From Pisaster brevispinus (lineage: Eukaryota > Echinodermata > Asteroidea > Forcipulatida > Asteriidae), in contig JAMKCF010000013.1 in the NCBI GenBank assembly GCA_023634235.1, forward strand, positions 16,121,705-16,185,704: a DNA stretch of 64,000 nucleotides, given 5' to 3'. How positions within the stretch are numbered: the first letter of the stretch is position 1; every line of letters begins with the position of its first letter. Positions 18,590-31,600 of this stretch are shown piece after piece. The notes under the pieces are model-generated. The model made no database searches, was not told where the DNA came from, and saw nothing but the letters and a program-made list of their open reading frames with translations. A program made the position numbers and the translations under genes.

Positions 18590-20050
18590 GAAGTAGATTT
18601 CCTACCTCATAAGATGGACTGTTCTTTTCAGAACTAAGTAGTCTACTGAATTCCAAAATCTACTCTGCGGCAGTAGAATAAATAGCAAGACAAGTTCTCA
18701 AAGAACAAATCCACACAGCAAAGTAGATATTATATACACATGCTGTTACAACAAACTAAATACATGCATAAATTTAGATGTACAGAACTCAATTTAAAAG
18801 CTGACAAACTAGTTTAATACTAGAGAAAGACAAAGGAGAGTTTCTTGTATGTCATATTTATTAACTTGTATTCAATCCCTGTCACATCACAGGTTTGATT
18901 TTTAATGTGTACTGTAATATATATTGTATAAACTTGCAATTTCTTTGAAAAACCACCTTACTTTCCCATAATTGTAGAATAAAGAAAAAGGGACAACTTT
19001 CAAAGTTTACTCGCGTCTCATTTTTGAAATGTCTTATTTCTACTATCCCTGTTTAAGTTCCTTAATAGATCAACCCCTCCCCCCAAAATGGCTTTTCACA
19101 TTGGGAAAACGAGATGCGACACAAATGCATCATTCCTTCACAGCGACCATGAGAGATATTTGCAATCAATTGCACTGGCAATCGGCAGTGGTTTTAGGTC
19201 ATCACAACGTACTTACTCTACCAATAAGTCATTTGTGAGTCAGGTTTGAATGGAGTCTGGTACAATGACTTGCTAATTAGTTATCGTTTAAATTTGAATT
19301 CCTCAGACTGAGACAGTTGCTATAATGTCATATGATTCGGCAAGCTTTTGCATAGTTATATAAGAGAGACGGTGAACACCCATACACAATGCTGAATGAA
19401 TGTGTATTGCACAATGGTACCAGGGTTTGCTCATCTGGAGGTTGCTGTACAAAAACTTGCCGTGCAGCGTTTGACGTAGCAACTGTCTCTTTATTCTGAT
19501 TAATTAAAATCAAACTCGCAAATGGCTTTATATTTAATTATATTTTACAAAATATCAAGAAAAAAGGGAAAAAAGACCTTCATTGTGATCAAAAGTAAAA
19601 AATGGTATTTCCGTTTTGAAATTTTGCTTAAAAAATATTCAAAATGTGCCTACTGTCGATGGCATGCAATATACATGTACATGAATATATGAATACAAAT
19701 GAAATGTTGCTTCCACACTGCACTTTATAGGGAAAGTAATGATTTATGATGCAATACTGAAACCAGATGCTCCATTTAAAGGCAAAGTATACCTTTGGTT
19801 TTTGGAACCGTTGGATTGTTTTAATCCTATATAAATGTAGATATATACACTATCACTAACCTGAGAAAGTTTCATTTCAAAAGGTGGTCACGTTTTTGAG
19901 ATAGTTGCCGAAAATCCGGAGCAAATATGTCGCAGGAAGAATAATCCCAACAGGAATACACAATCTGAGAAACATTTCTAACAGTAACGCTTCTCAGATT
20001 CAAATTTTGGAGTATAAAAACTGATATATATTTTACATATCTGAGGAAAC
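18590..20050. other. Gene-poor stretch
   Basis: Holds a repeat related to 37915-38285 (GTAGATTTC... and AAATCTACTCTGCGGCAGTAGAA, about 18590-18770) and a degraded MITE-C copy (about 19776-20010). Nothing coding is recognised. Confidence 0.5.
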
Positions 20051-20462
20051 CTGTAAACAAGGGTGCTTGCATGTGAACCAGAAACACCGGGGTTAACCCC
20101 AACTCTTCTACGAAAGTGTTGTGGGTTCTTTTTACGCAGGCCTTGAACTTCGCTCTTGAAGGGGCTCGGCAATTTTCCTATGGTAAGGGGCACTCTATGA
20201 GGAAAATGTAAGTTTGTATTGGAACTTTGCAAAGGGCACCACAGCAAAAGCACAGGGCACCGGCGGCTGTGGGTGCTGCGGGTTATTTCGAGGCCTGTTT
20301 GTGTGCACTACCAATCCCACTATACAGTTCATAGGGCTTAATGTTCCATCCGAAGGACAAAGCAATTACGGTAAAGTATCTTGCTCAAGGACACAAGTGC
20401 TATGACCAGGACTCCTGAGCTTGAGTCCGGTGCTCTTAACCGCTAGGCCACAACATGCCACA
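20050..20462 (-). repeat. tRNA-Leu-like SINE with a nested insertion
   Basis: The tRNA-like head (minus strand) lies at about 20400-20462, with a GCCTAGCGGTTAAGAGCA A-box region and a long variable arm. The body extends to about 20050 (GAGGAAACCTGTAAACAAGG). Between about 20150 and 20275 it is interrupted by a copy of the GGGCAAGG..CAAAGGGCACC element (MITE-E), so that element is the younger. Confidence 0.7.
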
Positions 20463-20610
20463 AAAATTCATGTGCCCTCTAAGTTTTCTTGTACACATAG
20501 GCTTACTGCTATACGTACATAAGGAACAAAGAGACTGCTAGAGCTATAGAGTTCAAATGCAAAGTTCACTGGTTCTGATGACGCCACATTTACCAGTTTA
20601 CAGATCTAAC

Positions 20611-20739
20611 CTCATTTGGTGACACATACTTTGGGTTTTCATACAAAGTTGGCCCTCCAATACTGCCTTGGAATATCCTAATTAAATTGAGAACAAAACG
20701 AGGTCCCATTTCCACCAAGGAACCATCCTCCTCCAAAAT
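20611..20739 (-). pseudogene. BRIX1: Isolated BRX1 (ribosome biogenesis) exon
   Basis: A 129-base exon, 43 codons, with a GCTCAG acceptor and a GTTAGA donor. The translation begins ILEEDGSLVEMGPRFVLNLI and continues with RIFQGSIGGPTLYENPKY. This is the strongly conserved C-terminal Brix-domain segment of BRX1, a nucleolar 60S assembly factor. I cannot find the preceding exons (about 200 residues) or the following lysine-rich C terminus in the window. The frame is undamaged. Either this is a duplicated exon fragment or the rest lies beyond very long introns outside what I can see. Given a SINE on one side and no neighbours, a stranded fragment is more likely. Confidence 0.72.
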
Positions 20740-21288
20740 CTGAGCAAAAGGGAAAATTAGAAGCACAACCGGAATCCGCCGGTAAACGCTATTAATTGTG
20801 CCCCTATACGTTGTTTCTATATACATATACACACATACCCTTACATACGGCGTAGGGTACCCCTATTGTTGTTCTATTATTCCCTTTTCTGAAGAAATTC
20901 TCTGTGCGGGGGTAGGCCTACCACTAGAACAAAGAAAACCCTTGCGGGGTATTATTGTTCCATTGTTAAAAGTACCCTATAAGTTGGGCACACACCAAAG
21001 CAGCTCCTCCAAACAATGCGCGACCATTTCCGCCATTTTGGGTGGGCCAATCATATAATTATTTTTGAATCCCAAAATGGGGGACATGACAGGACAGGCA
21101 CGTGTAAGTCACTGATCTCTAAACATGAAATTAGTCAATAGGCGGCACTCAAACTGGCGGCTACGGCTACGGCTGGATCGCCGCGTCATCATGCGTTGAA
21201 GTATAGGACATGATCCTTAGCAACAGTCGTAGGCGTAGCCGCCAATTAGGAAGCTGAAATAATGAAATGTCCGGCACAACATACTCGA

Positions 21289-21300
21289 TATATATATATA
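21289..21300. repeat. Short AT microsatellite
   Basis: A run of TA dinucleotides directly beside the hammerhead-like motif. Confidence 0.7.
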
Positions 21301-21326
21301 AAATTAGAAGGGGAGATGGCCTTAGC

Positions 21327-21353
21327 TTTCGACCCAAACCGGACCTTCATCAG
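21327..21353 (-). ncRNA. Hammerhead-ribozyme-like core, possible Penelope remnant
   Basis: On the minus strand CTGATGA is followed by GGTCC, a GGTTT loop, GGGTC (a 5-bp helix with two G-U pairs) and GAAA. This is the order of a hammerhead catalytic core, with one extra A before the helix. Stem III is not convincing. Such motifs occur in Penelope-like retroelements. It may be only a decayed copy. Confidence 0.3.
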
Positions 21354-21960
21354 AAGGTACGGTTTTTATTTAGTTTTCAAAGCCACTTATAGGCCCTAGG
21401 CCACAGGACTTATATTTAGCTGAGAATAATGTTTATTTCGTTCTTATTATAACATTCATTGTTTACTTTAGTTTTAATAGATTTGATTTAAATGTTTCTA
21501 CTCGCAAATGTTTCTTTGTACAAATACAGTGTTGTGCTGACTGAAAAACCCTAACCGTTTGTATGATGACGTGCAGTTAAATAAAATGAAATAGATTTCG
21601 AGACTCTATTACCGATTCATGTACGTATTCTAAACGACCCCCCCCCCCCGAATAATTCATCATCACCTGTCAATATCCCAAATAACCCTACAGAATACAA
21701 CAATCATGAAATGTAAGTGATGGCAAAAAGTGCATACATTTTTAACTATGCCTCGCTCGATCTGATCTCCCTCTCATTGTATATAGCCTTTCATCACGGC
21801 ATACAGACAGTGTGTGTAGCCGTTGAGGCAAGAAATTGTCCCAGAGATTCTGCCCCAGGAGGGGACAGAATTTCCGGCGGACATTTTTCCGCCGGCCGCG
21901 CATTGCGAAACAGCTTGAGGGGAGACCACACGCGCACATGGCGAAGTTTAAGTGTGTGTG

Positions 21961-21985
21961 TTGGGGGGGGGGGGGGGGGGGGGGG
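21961..21985. repeat. Long G-run
   Basis: About 24 consecutive G residues on the plus strand. Comparable runs occur at about 15350-15372, 6722-6735, 35107-35130 and 59732-59748. All can form G-quadruplexes and are prone to assembly length error. Confidence 0.8.
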
Positions 21986-22413
21986 CTTGGCTTTTCCATG
22001 AATTTCTAACTTGTTTTTCGTTATTTCCTTATTTTTGCTATCCTGTTGGTCGGGGTAGCAAATTTCAAACCAACCATAACGCAATCCACCGGTCAGGAAA
22101 CTATTCACGGTGGTTACTATTTCAGCACTTGACGTATTACTTTGCAAAAAAAACCCTGAATAATTTATGCTAGAATCTTTTTGAATAATTTAATGTGGAC
22201 AAAATAGTGTAAAATCAGCATTCCTAACGCTTCACGGCATTAGAGCTTTGTCTTAACATAGATAAAGGACATAAGTAGTTACAACTGCATGGACGAACAT
22301 GGTCTAAACTATAGAGACCTTGATGAAAGACTAGTCTTGTTAGAAATAATTATTATTACAGGAAGAGGGCGCTTTATTATTAAAGTCACAGACTGATCCC
22401 AGATAGTCGACCG

Positions 22414-22432
22414 CGTGGTCTGCATTGATTGG
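22414..22432 (-). promoter_or_regulatory. Perfect ER stress element (ERSE) of calreticulin
   Basis: CGTGG, nine bases, then ATTGG. On the minus strand this is exactly CCAAT-N9-CCACG, the element bound by NF-Y with ATF6 or XBP1 in ER-chaperone promoters. It lies about 200 bases upstream of the calreticulin start codon. Confidence 0.8.
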
Positions 22433-22461
22433 TCTGTTATTGTCACTACTAATGCGAACAA

Positions 22462-22480
22462 CCAATCAGAGGGAGCCATC
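22462..22480 (+). promoter_or_regulatory. Degenerate second ERSE / CCAAT box
   Basis: CCAAT, nine bases, then CCATC (consensus CCACG). It is 30 bases from the perfect ERSE and in the opposite orientation. A CACGTG E-box follows at about 22493. At minimum it is a CCAAT box. Confidence 0.5.
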
Positions 22481-22635
22481 TGGACGTACACTCACGTGTG
22501 ATCCATTCGCATGTTGTACGTGTACACAAAAAACACATATTGCCGGTGTGGAATTTGCATCATTCATCAGCACTCAGAGGCCGTAGCTAGGGGTAGCTCT
22601 TTTTCTACTTTTTCAGGGCAAACAACCACCACTAA

Positions 22636-25600
22636 ATGCTCAGAAAAATGAGTAATTTAAAGTGTTTGTTATTTGTTGCTGTTGCTGTGTCACTCTCAAG
22701 AGCTGACGTTTTCTTTCAAGACCAATTTGATGGTAAGATGCTTTCAAGTTTTAACATTTATTAACACACTCAACATCCCAAACAAAATACAGTTAACGAA
22801 AAACGTTTTTTATAAATAATTGTTGAGATTTTGTGTGGAATGGAATCAGATCTGTATGAATATGAATATGATGATTGGTGGTAGATAATGAATTATGAGC
22901 TAAATAAGATGCTGCTTCACGACTTCTAGACTTTTGGGGAGTTTTGGAAATAGGGCAGTCATGAAAATTTCAGCATTTTTTCTTCATGTTTCTTGGGGGG
23001 AAATATGCATTCGGGTTCTTCATCTTTTTCCTGTGTCTCCCTTCCTCATCCCACACGGTCCATCTCTGCCTGCTTCCTGAACCTATCCTATTTTATGAAT
23101 ATGTGTGACTGAGTGAGAAATAGTTAGGTCTTTATAATAGGATGGGTTCTTCCAAGTGACCGACCCCGAGTTGATGAGCGTCTGGCCATTAAGAAAAAAA
23201 GTGAGATCATTTTAAGTGAGATCATTGAGAAATGAAAAGGGCTGGGGGTGGACTCGTGCAGTGAGCATTGATCGAGTGAGAATATTCTGTATGCTGTTGA
23301 AGTCGTGATGAAACCCGATTCATACTTCACATGATTTGTAAAAGCCATGTGAATTTTCTTGCGTCACAATTGGGAAAATGGCATTGTAAATGTAAGGTCT
23401 TGTTTGCGTCACACAATGATAAATGGGCATGCCATTCGCTTTCGCGTAAAAAATATTTTTAGTTGATATGGCATATCTGTTGGACTTTAATTTAAGGGTG
23501 TGGTCACTGCATGCAGACTATTAGTATTAAACTATAATCAGACATTTTTGTGAATTACCCTGTTAAGTGTAAGTTTCAGCAGCAATGCCTATCAATATGG
23601 CACGTCCCTTGGACGGAGGAGATGAATCAAAACGTTGTTTGTGGTTTTCACGAACATGGAGCCTGTGATGATCTGAGGACTCTGTCTTGTACCCGGTCTC
23701 CTAAGTCCTAATGCATAAAACAGTATTGGTCCCCTCAGCTGACTAAAGAGTACGCAGACTCTACAATCAAATTCACTCTGATAGAACCACAACATTTATA
23801 ATTTAGAAATTTTTGTTCTTTTCTCACATATTTTACACTTTATTTCAATTTGTTGATATGGAAATTGGAATGATATCGCTAATTCAGTATGAAAGACCAC
23901 TGAAAAGTGATAATGAGGACGCAATTGGTTATATTTTAAAATCTGTGAAAAAAATGTCAAACAAGTTTGCAAAATTTTAGCCTGCAGGTCTGCATCTGTG
24001 TCAGGGTCAGGAAGAGTGAGGTTTATGTCTATTGCAAGTACAATGCTTTTTGAGAAGAATTTTCAAGTCCAAAGTCTAAACAAATGATCCTAGAGTTAAA
24101 TACAAACTTTCATGGTCGCATTCATTCTGTGAGTTTAAAAACAATAATCACACCTTAAAATAAAAACAGTTGGTTTGAGCTCCATGGGTTGAGCTGAAAG
24201 TATAAGGTTGGCAATGTTATTTTTTCACACTTGACATTTTCTATGCCTGAAAAGTGATACCTAGTTATTGTAAGGACGTCAAGGTAGTTTCTTCTTGGTA
24301 AATGGATTGTATTTCAGATGGATTATTTCAAAGGTCACGAAGGCAATAACCACAGGTATGGATTAATTGTCTCCATAAAGTGTTATGATTTCCCCATTGT
24401 CAGTGGTTCTTCTTTGACATTACAAGCAGCGCACTGTTGCGATGCACGAAAACTTTTCTTATGGGCAAAATCCACTGGCTACTCAGATGGGGTTTAAACC
24501 AACAACCCCAACCCAAGCACAGAGTGCAGTGCTGAATCAAACATCTTTGTGCGGGTAAATTCATGGATGTAATTCTAAACATCAGTTATAAAAAGAATTA
24601 AAATAAAATAATAATATATTCTTTATTGAATAATCTGCTAGACAGCTGGGGTGTTGGCACTGAAGTCAATATGCAGTAAAAAAATAAAATTAGATTTATT
24701 ATGTACATGTAATTAACTGATTTTAATAATCGAATGCTATTGAAGCAGAGCTGCCAACTCTCTCTGATTCTGCAGAAATTTCTCTGAAAATAAACCATTC
24801 CTTCCATGTTTTGATGAATGAATTTGACAATCTACCTGATTTAAGAAACTTGTGCCTTATTATGTTGAATGCTATTTTAAATAGCTCATTGAATGTTGTA
24901 CAAAATGATTGCAAGATGCAAATGTTGGCAGCTCTGCTGTAGTCCGAACCATAAATTGTTTAAGATCGGTGGCCGTCCCGGGCAAGGCATATTAAAGAAA
25001 GATATGCCCAGATCCACCTCTCACAATATTCTACCATGAAAGGTTTCAGAAAGGTTTATAAAGTTACATTTTGTGCGAGACTTGAACAGGCTGTGGTAGA
25101 ATCTTGGGGCTTAAAAGTGACTAAAAGGTTTATCTATTGTTCTTGCAATTAACCTGAGCCTGAGCTGCTTAAGCAGAAAATATTGCTTGTTTGTATACAA
25201 ATTCTGCTAAGTAAAAGTATATACTATGCAGGTTACCAGTTACATCAGTTCATTTGACATGGTATTTTGGCTGGTAACCTTGCATGTATACTTGTTTAGT
25301 AAGCATAATTTTGTTGTGTTTACTTTAATAGCTACTTTTTGTGCTGAAGCAGCTCTGAAATTGGGTCGTGGTATGTTTGCTGCCACCTACATTTAGTATT
25401 CCGCATCTCCCTTTATGGTATACCTATGGTTTTGTATGAGAGCGGAGATCTTGTACTTATTTCCTGATTCTCCGCACCTACATGTACCATAAAGTGCTCA
25501 AGGTGCTGGAAAGTTATTATCTATGGTTGTCTCACATACTTTGGAACAATCCTAACTCCCTTTGTATAATACAACCTCGGCAGCCTATTGGGAGCTGGAG

Positions 25601-28600
25601 GGATAATCATACACAATGTTACCTCTGCCCTGGCAGGTACCCAAATATACTCATGGGTAAAGAGAAGCAAATTATGATTAAGTGTCTCGTTCAAGGACAA
25701 AAGTGCCATGTTTTATGAACCCACATTCTGATGACTCAGCGACCAGAACTTGATTCCGGTGCATCAGACCGCTTGGCCAGGACTTCCCTTACATTAAATC
25801 TTTTATAACTAATTATGTTGTCTATCCCCCTGTTTTTGTTTTGTCAAATAGGTGACTGGGAGGAAAGATGGGTAAACTCTGAACATAGAGACGGTTTAGG
25901 AAAATTCAAATTGTCAGCTGGAAAATTCTACAACGATGCTGAGAAAGACAAAGGTTAGTTTCTGTCTGTTGTTCACGCCTGCATGTAAAAAAAACCCCAC
26001 ATTTTAAACAGACTTCGTGTCTTCATATTTACTAAACCCATTTCCACTAGTGTAAATATTGCAAAACAACAACAACCCCAACATTTTTGTGTCAAATTTG
26101 GAAAATGCATACACACAGGTCGCCCATATTTACTAATGTTTCTCTTGTATTATTTTAATTGAAAAGAAATACATGTATCTATGGAAAAGTGTCTTGCTTG
26201 TACCGTGATAATATTACAAAGGTAATAATTTCAAAAGATTTGTTTGAAAACACTTAGATATTAACAAAAGGTTTAGTCTCCAGCATAGATTTTAATCCGT
26301 TATACTCACAAACTCACATGAGTAGACTAGAGACACACTAAATAAGTCTCCATATTGAAACTGATTATTATAATTAGGATTCTGGTGTTTGTTATTAAAC
26401 AGAGAAAGATAGATTGCGGTTGGGTTTATTACCATGGTAACATGTCACTGCTTTCCCTTCAAAGGAAAAATCAATATTACCTTCTTTGTATGACAATTCA
26501 TGCTTTAGATGCCAACAGTATCCACAGCTGCCAACTCTTCTTGAAAAAAAAAGATCTTTCCATGGTCTGATGAATAAATTTGAAAATCTCCCTTTTTCCC
26601 TGTTATCTTGAATGTAATTTTTAATTTCTCCTTGATTGTAAGATGCAAATGTTGCTGAGTGTTTGTTACTATGTAAAGAACATTAGTAGTACATTACATG
26701 CACTTCACACTCACTCGAGTTCAATACTACATATTTCGAGAAATATTTCTAAAACTCTAAGTGGTTTCCCCTTAAGAAGAAAATCTACATGACATGAAGT
26801 AGCGGCATGAAGGAGTTAGTAATTGACAACTCAGCAATTTCCTGAGTCCTGTGAACAAAATCCACATGCATATTACTTGGGTGGGATTCGAACCTAGGAC
26901 CTTTGCCATTCTAGGGCAGATGTCTTACCACTAGACCACCGAGATTAGCTAGAGGCAGCTCGAATCCTCTAGAATGGCAAAGGTCATCGGTTCAAATCCC
27001 ACCCAAGTAATATGCCTGCGGGTTAATTTCTCAGGACTGGGGGGGGGGAAGTACTGAGTATACATTGCTTTACACACATTGATAAATGGGTAAAATCCAA
27101 ATAACATTCTTCATCTGTGGTGCAAATTTAATATCTATGAAACATGAGTATTTTGTGAATGACAGTCAGTGTAATTTCTGTCTATTTCAGGAATTCAGAC
27201 CAGTCAGGATGCCAAGTTCTACGCCCTGTCGGCTAAGTTTGACTCCTTCAGCAACGAGGGCAAAGATCTTGTAGTTCAGTTTTCTGTCAAGCACGAACAG
27301 AAGATCGACTGTGGAGGAGGCTACGTCAAAATTTTCCCCGGTGACTTGGACCAGAAAGACATGCACGGAGATTCACCTTACAATGTTATGTTCGGTAAGT
27401 GAAAAAAAAAAACATCAAATTGTTGCTTTAGCATTTAAGACTTTCTCTTGATTGGTGATGTGATGAAATGGCTTAATTTACAAACCATCTTTCGGGGCTG
27501 AGTAAGGCTGATGATTAGCCACCTTCCTGATCACTAAAATATTTTTTCCTGCCCTATCATTAAGCCATCTATGTCAAAACTCTTCATATTTAAACTGAAC
27601 TATTTGCCTTTATTTTCTGAAAAGGACCTGATATTTGTGGTCCTGGCACTAAGAAAGTTCACGTCATCTTCAGCTACAAGGGCAAAAATCTGCTTATCAA
27701 GAAAGATATTCGATGCAAGGTAAGGATTGTGAATATTTTAATTATTATTTGTGCTAAAATGACAGAGACCATACTAATGGTGCATGGGTTAAAAAAAAAA
27801 AAAAAAATCAATCAATAAAATTTAACAGGACAGAAATCAAAAGAGTCTGGATCTCTTTTTGATACAAATCAATTTGAATCGGATGAGAATTGCAGTTACT
27901 GGTGAGGTGATGAAATGGCTTCAAATTATTAACCATCTTTCGGGGCTGAGTCATATTGATGTTTGGCCACTTTCTGATCACCAAATAAATGTACTCTAAG
28001 GAATTTCATCTTTGTGAGGGCAAGGCCATTAGCATTATGCAAAGGGCACTTCCATTAAAAAATCTTAAAGTCTATGGGAAACTTATGAAGGGGCACCAAG
28101 GCCAAGAGCAGGGGCATCAGAGGCCATGGCCTCTGTGTAATTCAGGCCTGCATTGAAGGATCGCAATTTCTGATGTAACAATTGCGTCAATGTAAATGCA
28201 ACTGAAGTTGGCATGAAGAAATAGCTTTGTGGTAAATGACAGTCACCGTTTTCTATCAATAATTGTCTTTCCATTCTCCAACAACACACAGGATGATGAA
28301 CTAACTCATTTATACACACTCATCGTGCGCTCTGACAACACATACGAAGTGCGCATTGACAATAAGAAGGTCGAGTCGGGCAACTTGGAGGACGACTGGG
28401 ATTTCTTGCCACCCAAGAAGATCAAGGACCCTGAGGCTAAGAAACCAGAAGACTGGGATGAGAGAGAAAAGATTGACGATCCTGAGGATACCAAACCAGA
28501 AGTAAGAAAAATTCCTCAGGGGGCCTTGAAAACCTTGCAGTGAAGCACGTTGTCAGCACAGGCCGACACATTTTAATATTTCCATTGTGTGAACCACATC

Positions 28601-31600
28601 AAACACGCTGGTTTCATTACCAGAAATATGTGATGATAATAATAATAATAATAAGCTGCTTTCCTTTTGTAATTTGTTTATATTTCCTATTTTTCCTCAT
28701 ATCAGGATTACGACAAGCCAGAGTTCATTCCGGACCCTGATGCAGAGAAGCCTGAGGATTGGGATGATGACATGGATGGCGAGTGGGAACCACCGATGAT
28801 CAACAACCCTGAATTCCAGGTAGGTTCTTGCAACATTGATATCTCAAACTCATGTTACAGTGTTTGAGGTACGTGTTCCCGGATACAAATCCCGCGGGGG
28901 CACATGTGGATTGGGTTTTCAGTCCCTACCTGATTGCGTTGGTTTTCCCTGGAATAATTCTCTGGGGTTTTCCTCCCACATCTAATTTTCTCTGTCTTCC
29001 CTCCATGGGGTTCTTGGCTAGTATAGTGGTTAAGCTTGCTTTTGTGAGAGTCCTTGGGTTCAAAACTAAAGCTAATAAACCAAACAAAAATTGCAAACGC
29101 CTTAATGCAGATTGAAAAATAATAAGAATTGTGCTAAAGTGGAAATGGACCTTTCTAATGGTGCAGCCAGAGCTGCCAACTCTCCCTGATTCTGCAGTTT
29201 TCCCTATTATGTTGAATGTAATCTGAACATCTCCCTGGTTGTTGTTCAAAATGGCCGAGATTGCAAGATGTAAATGTTGGTAGCTCCAAGTGCAGCTGTC
29301 TTGTCTCTTAAGTCAATTAAATCTGCCAAAGGGCAGAGTCTGGATCTCTTTTTGATACGCTAAGAACCAGATGAGAATTGCAGGCACTGGTGAGGTGATG
29401 AAATGGCTTCAAATTATTAACCATCTTTCGGGGCTGAGTCATATTGATGTTTGGCCACTTTCTGATCACCAAATATATGTTACAGTACTCCATCAAATAA
29501 ATGCATTTTCTGACAAATCACTGTGGTTATTGTGAAAGAGGCTAATGGCTTAATGCGCATTTTGTTGGCCTTAAGTTGCTCTAATTAACCTTCTGGTACA
29601 GACTTTGTAACAAGTTTTTCACATTGTGTTTCAGGGAGAATGGAAGCCCAAACAGATTGATAACCCAGACTACAAAGGTAAATGGGTCCATCCAGAAATT
29701 GACAACCCAGAGTACGAAGCTGACGATGCACTTTACAAATATGACGACTTCGGTGTAATAGGATTTGATTTATGGCAGGTATGTGAAAAGTTTCCAGTTT
29801 GAAGGATACAGCCTTTAGCAAGGAAGAAAAACAAACCCCAAAAAGCTCAGTTTTTAAACGGGGTTTGCCCATAACATTTTCAATGTCTAGCAAGCGGGAC
29901 CAATAAGCTTGTCGTTTCACCAGTCCGACAGCCTTTTCACTGGTCCTTATTTTAAGGTTTTCTTTCTATTGTCATTTGTATGGGACTTGAGTTTGAAACT
30001 ATACAAACAATCAGTGCAAGTCGGTGGTTTACATGTAGCGTTTGAGAGCAATAAACTAACTAGCCAGCAGGACCACTTGGACAGAATTTTGACTGGTCCT
30101 CAGATGTTTGAACTGGCATTTGGCCAGTGGACCACTGTTAAGGGAGAACGCTTTGAAACGTTCTGTGATGACAACAGATTAAATGTCAATCTAGTTTTTG
30201 CAACAAATAACTCCAATGTCTTGTTAGATTGTCTTCTAAAAGAAATTTGGGTTGAACAAAGAAAAGATTTCCAGAGGGGTACTTGAACCTGCAAAAGAAC
30301 TTGATTAACAGGCTTTGAAGAACAGAAATGTTTGATGATATACATGTATTCTATACTAACTTGCAAGAATTGCTTAAAATGAAAACCATCTATAAAAGCT
30401 GAGGTTGTTCAAATGTGTTTAGCATGTCAAGCCTGGAACTACACGGAGGCCTCTGTTGCCCCGGTTCCCTTTCAAAACTTTCTCATAGACTTCTAGTGGA
30501 AGTGCCCTTTGAAAAATGAAAATGGCCTTGCCTTTTCAAAAATGAAATTCCAGGCCTAGCATGTAGTGAATGTATAAATGTATTCTTGAGTCTTTCATGA
30601 TCAATTACATGGAGCAGATATGATGACCACATTTACCGGATTATGAATCTCCCTGTTTACCACACCAATCTGATCTGCTCCACTCATTGATCTCACTCGT
30701 ACTAGCGAGTCAAGGATCTCAGCTTCAACCAAGTGTTTCATTAGCTTTTTTGTTATTCAATTGTCCACAGGTAAAATCAGGCACCATTTTTGACAACGTC
30801 CTTATCTCAGACGATGTATCTTTAGCAGAAAAACAAGCAGATGAGTTATGGAAACCCACAAAGGTATTTATGACAATCTTTTGATTTAAAGTTTGGAAAC
30901 TGATTGAATTGTGAATCACTGAAATTTACAGTAATGGCGCTAGCATGATGTTTTCCCTGATTTTGATTTTGATTTTGGGTTGGAACTAAAAGTTGTTTAC
31001 TAAAAGGTATTTAAAGGTAGGCTCATTGATTGGTAAATACTCACAAAATTAATGACCATGGAAACTTACTTGGTGAGAAGCACTGCAGCTGTTGTTAGTT
31101 TAAATGATTTTTGAGAAAGGATTACCTTCTAAAAGTAATATGGGTTTGGAAAATTGTTCACCTCAAAATATTTGAATCTGAGAATTAATCATTTCTCACA
31201 TTTCTGAGGGTTGGTGTTCCTTTCGCAAATGCTGCAGCCAGAGATACGATTGGTGCCCGCTGTCACCTTGCTTTTAAAACTTGTATGGATTTGATATTTT
31301 TGTGAAAATACAGTAAAAGTTTTTTTTCTCAGCAAGTAGACACTGTATACAGCGAAAACTTTCACATGTAACTGTTTTTGTACCTTTTGTTAATTTTGCC
31401 TATAGATTAATAATGTGTCGACCAAAAACAATCTAACTTTAAATCAGGAATGTATTGACAGTTATCATCTACTATAAAAAATGGAAAGATCTTCACTCAG
31501 TTGGCTAAATACACACTGGTTATCATCAAGGGTTTGCTTGGTCTGATAACAGCTAGACAAAGTCTATCACTATACTTTGTGTTTGACTATTATTTGACAC

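Noticed and set aside
21000..21050. Possible gene start (ATGGCGGAAATGG on the minus strand) near 21037
   Set aside because: It has a YY1/Kozak-like context, but the frame stops after about 19 codons and no following exon matches.
21742..22147. Proline-rich frames upstream of calreticulin
   Set aside because: The proline runs are translations of the G-run at 21961-21985, with no conserved sequence around them.
29585..30366. Open frames of 88-125 codons around calreticulin exon 7 and intron 7
   Set aside because: They run into introns or lie in the wrong frame or strand. The homologous exon 7 frame accounts for the coding signal.
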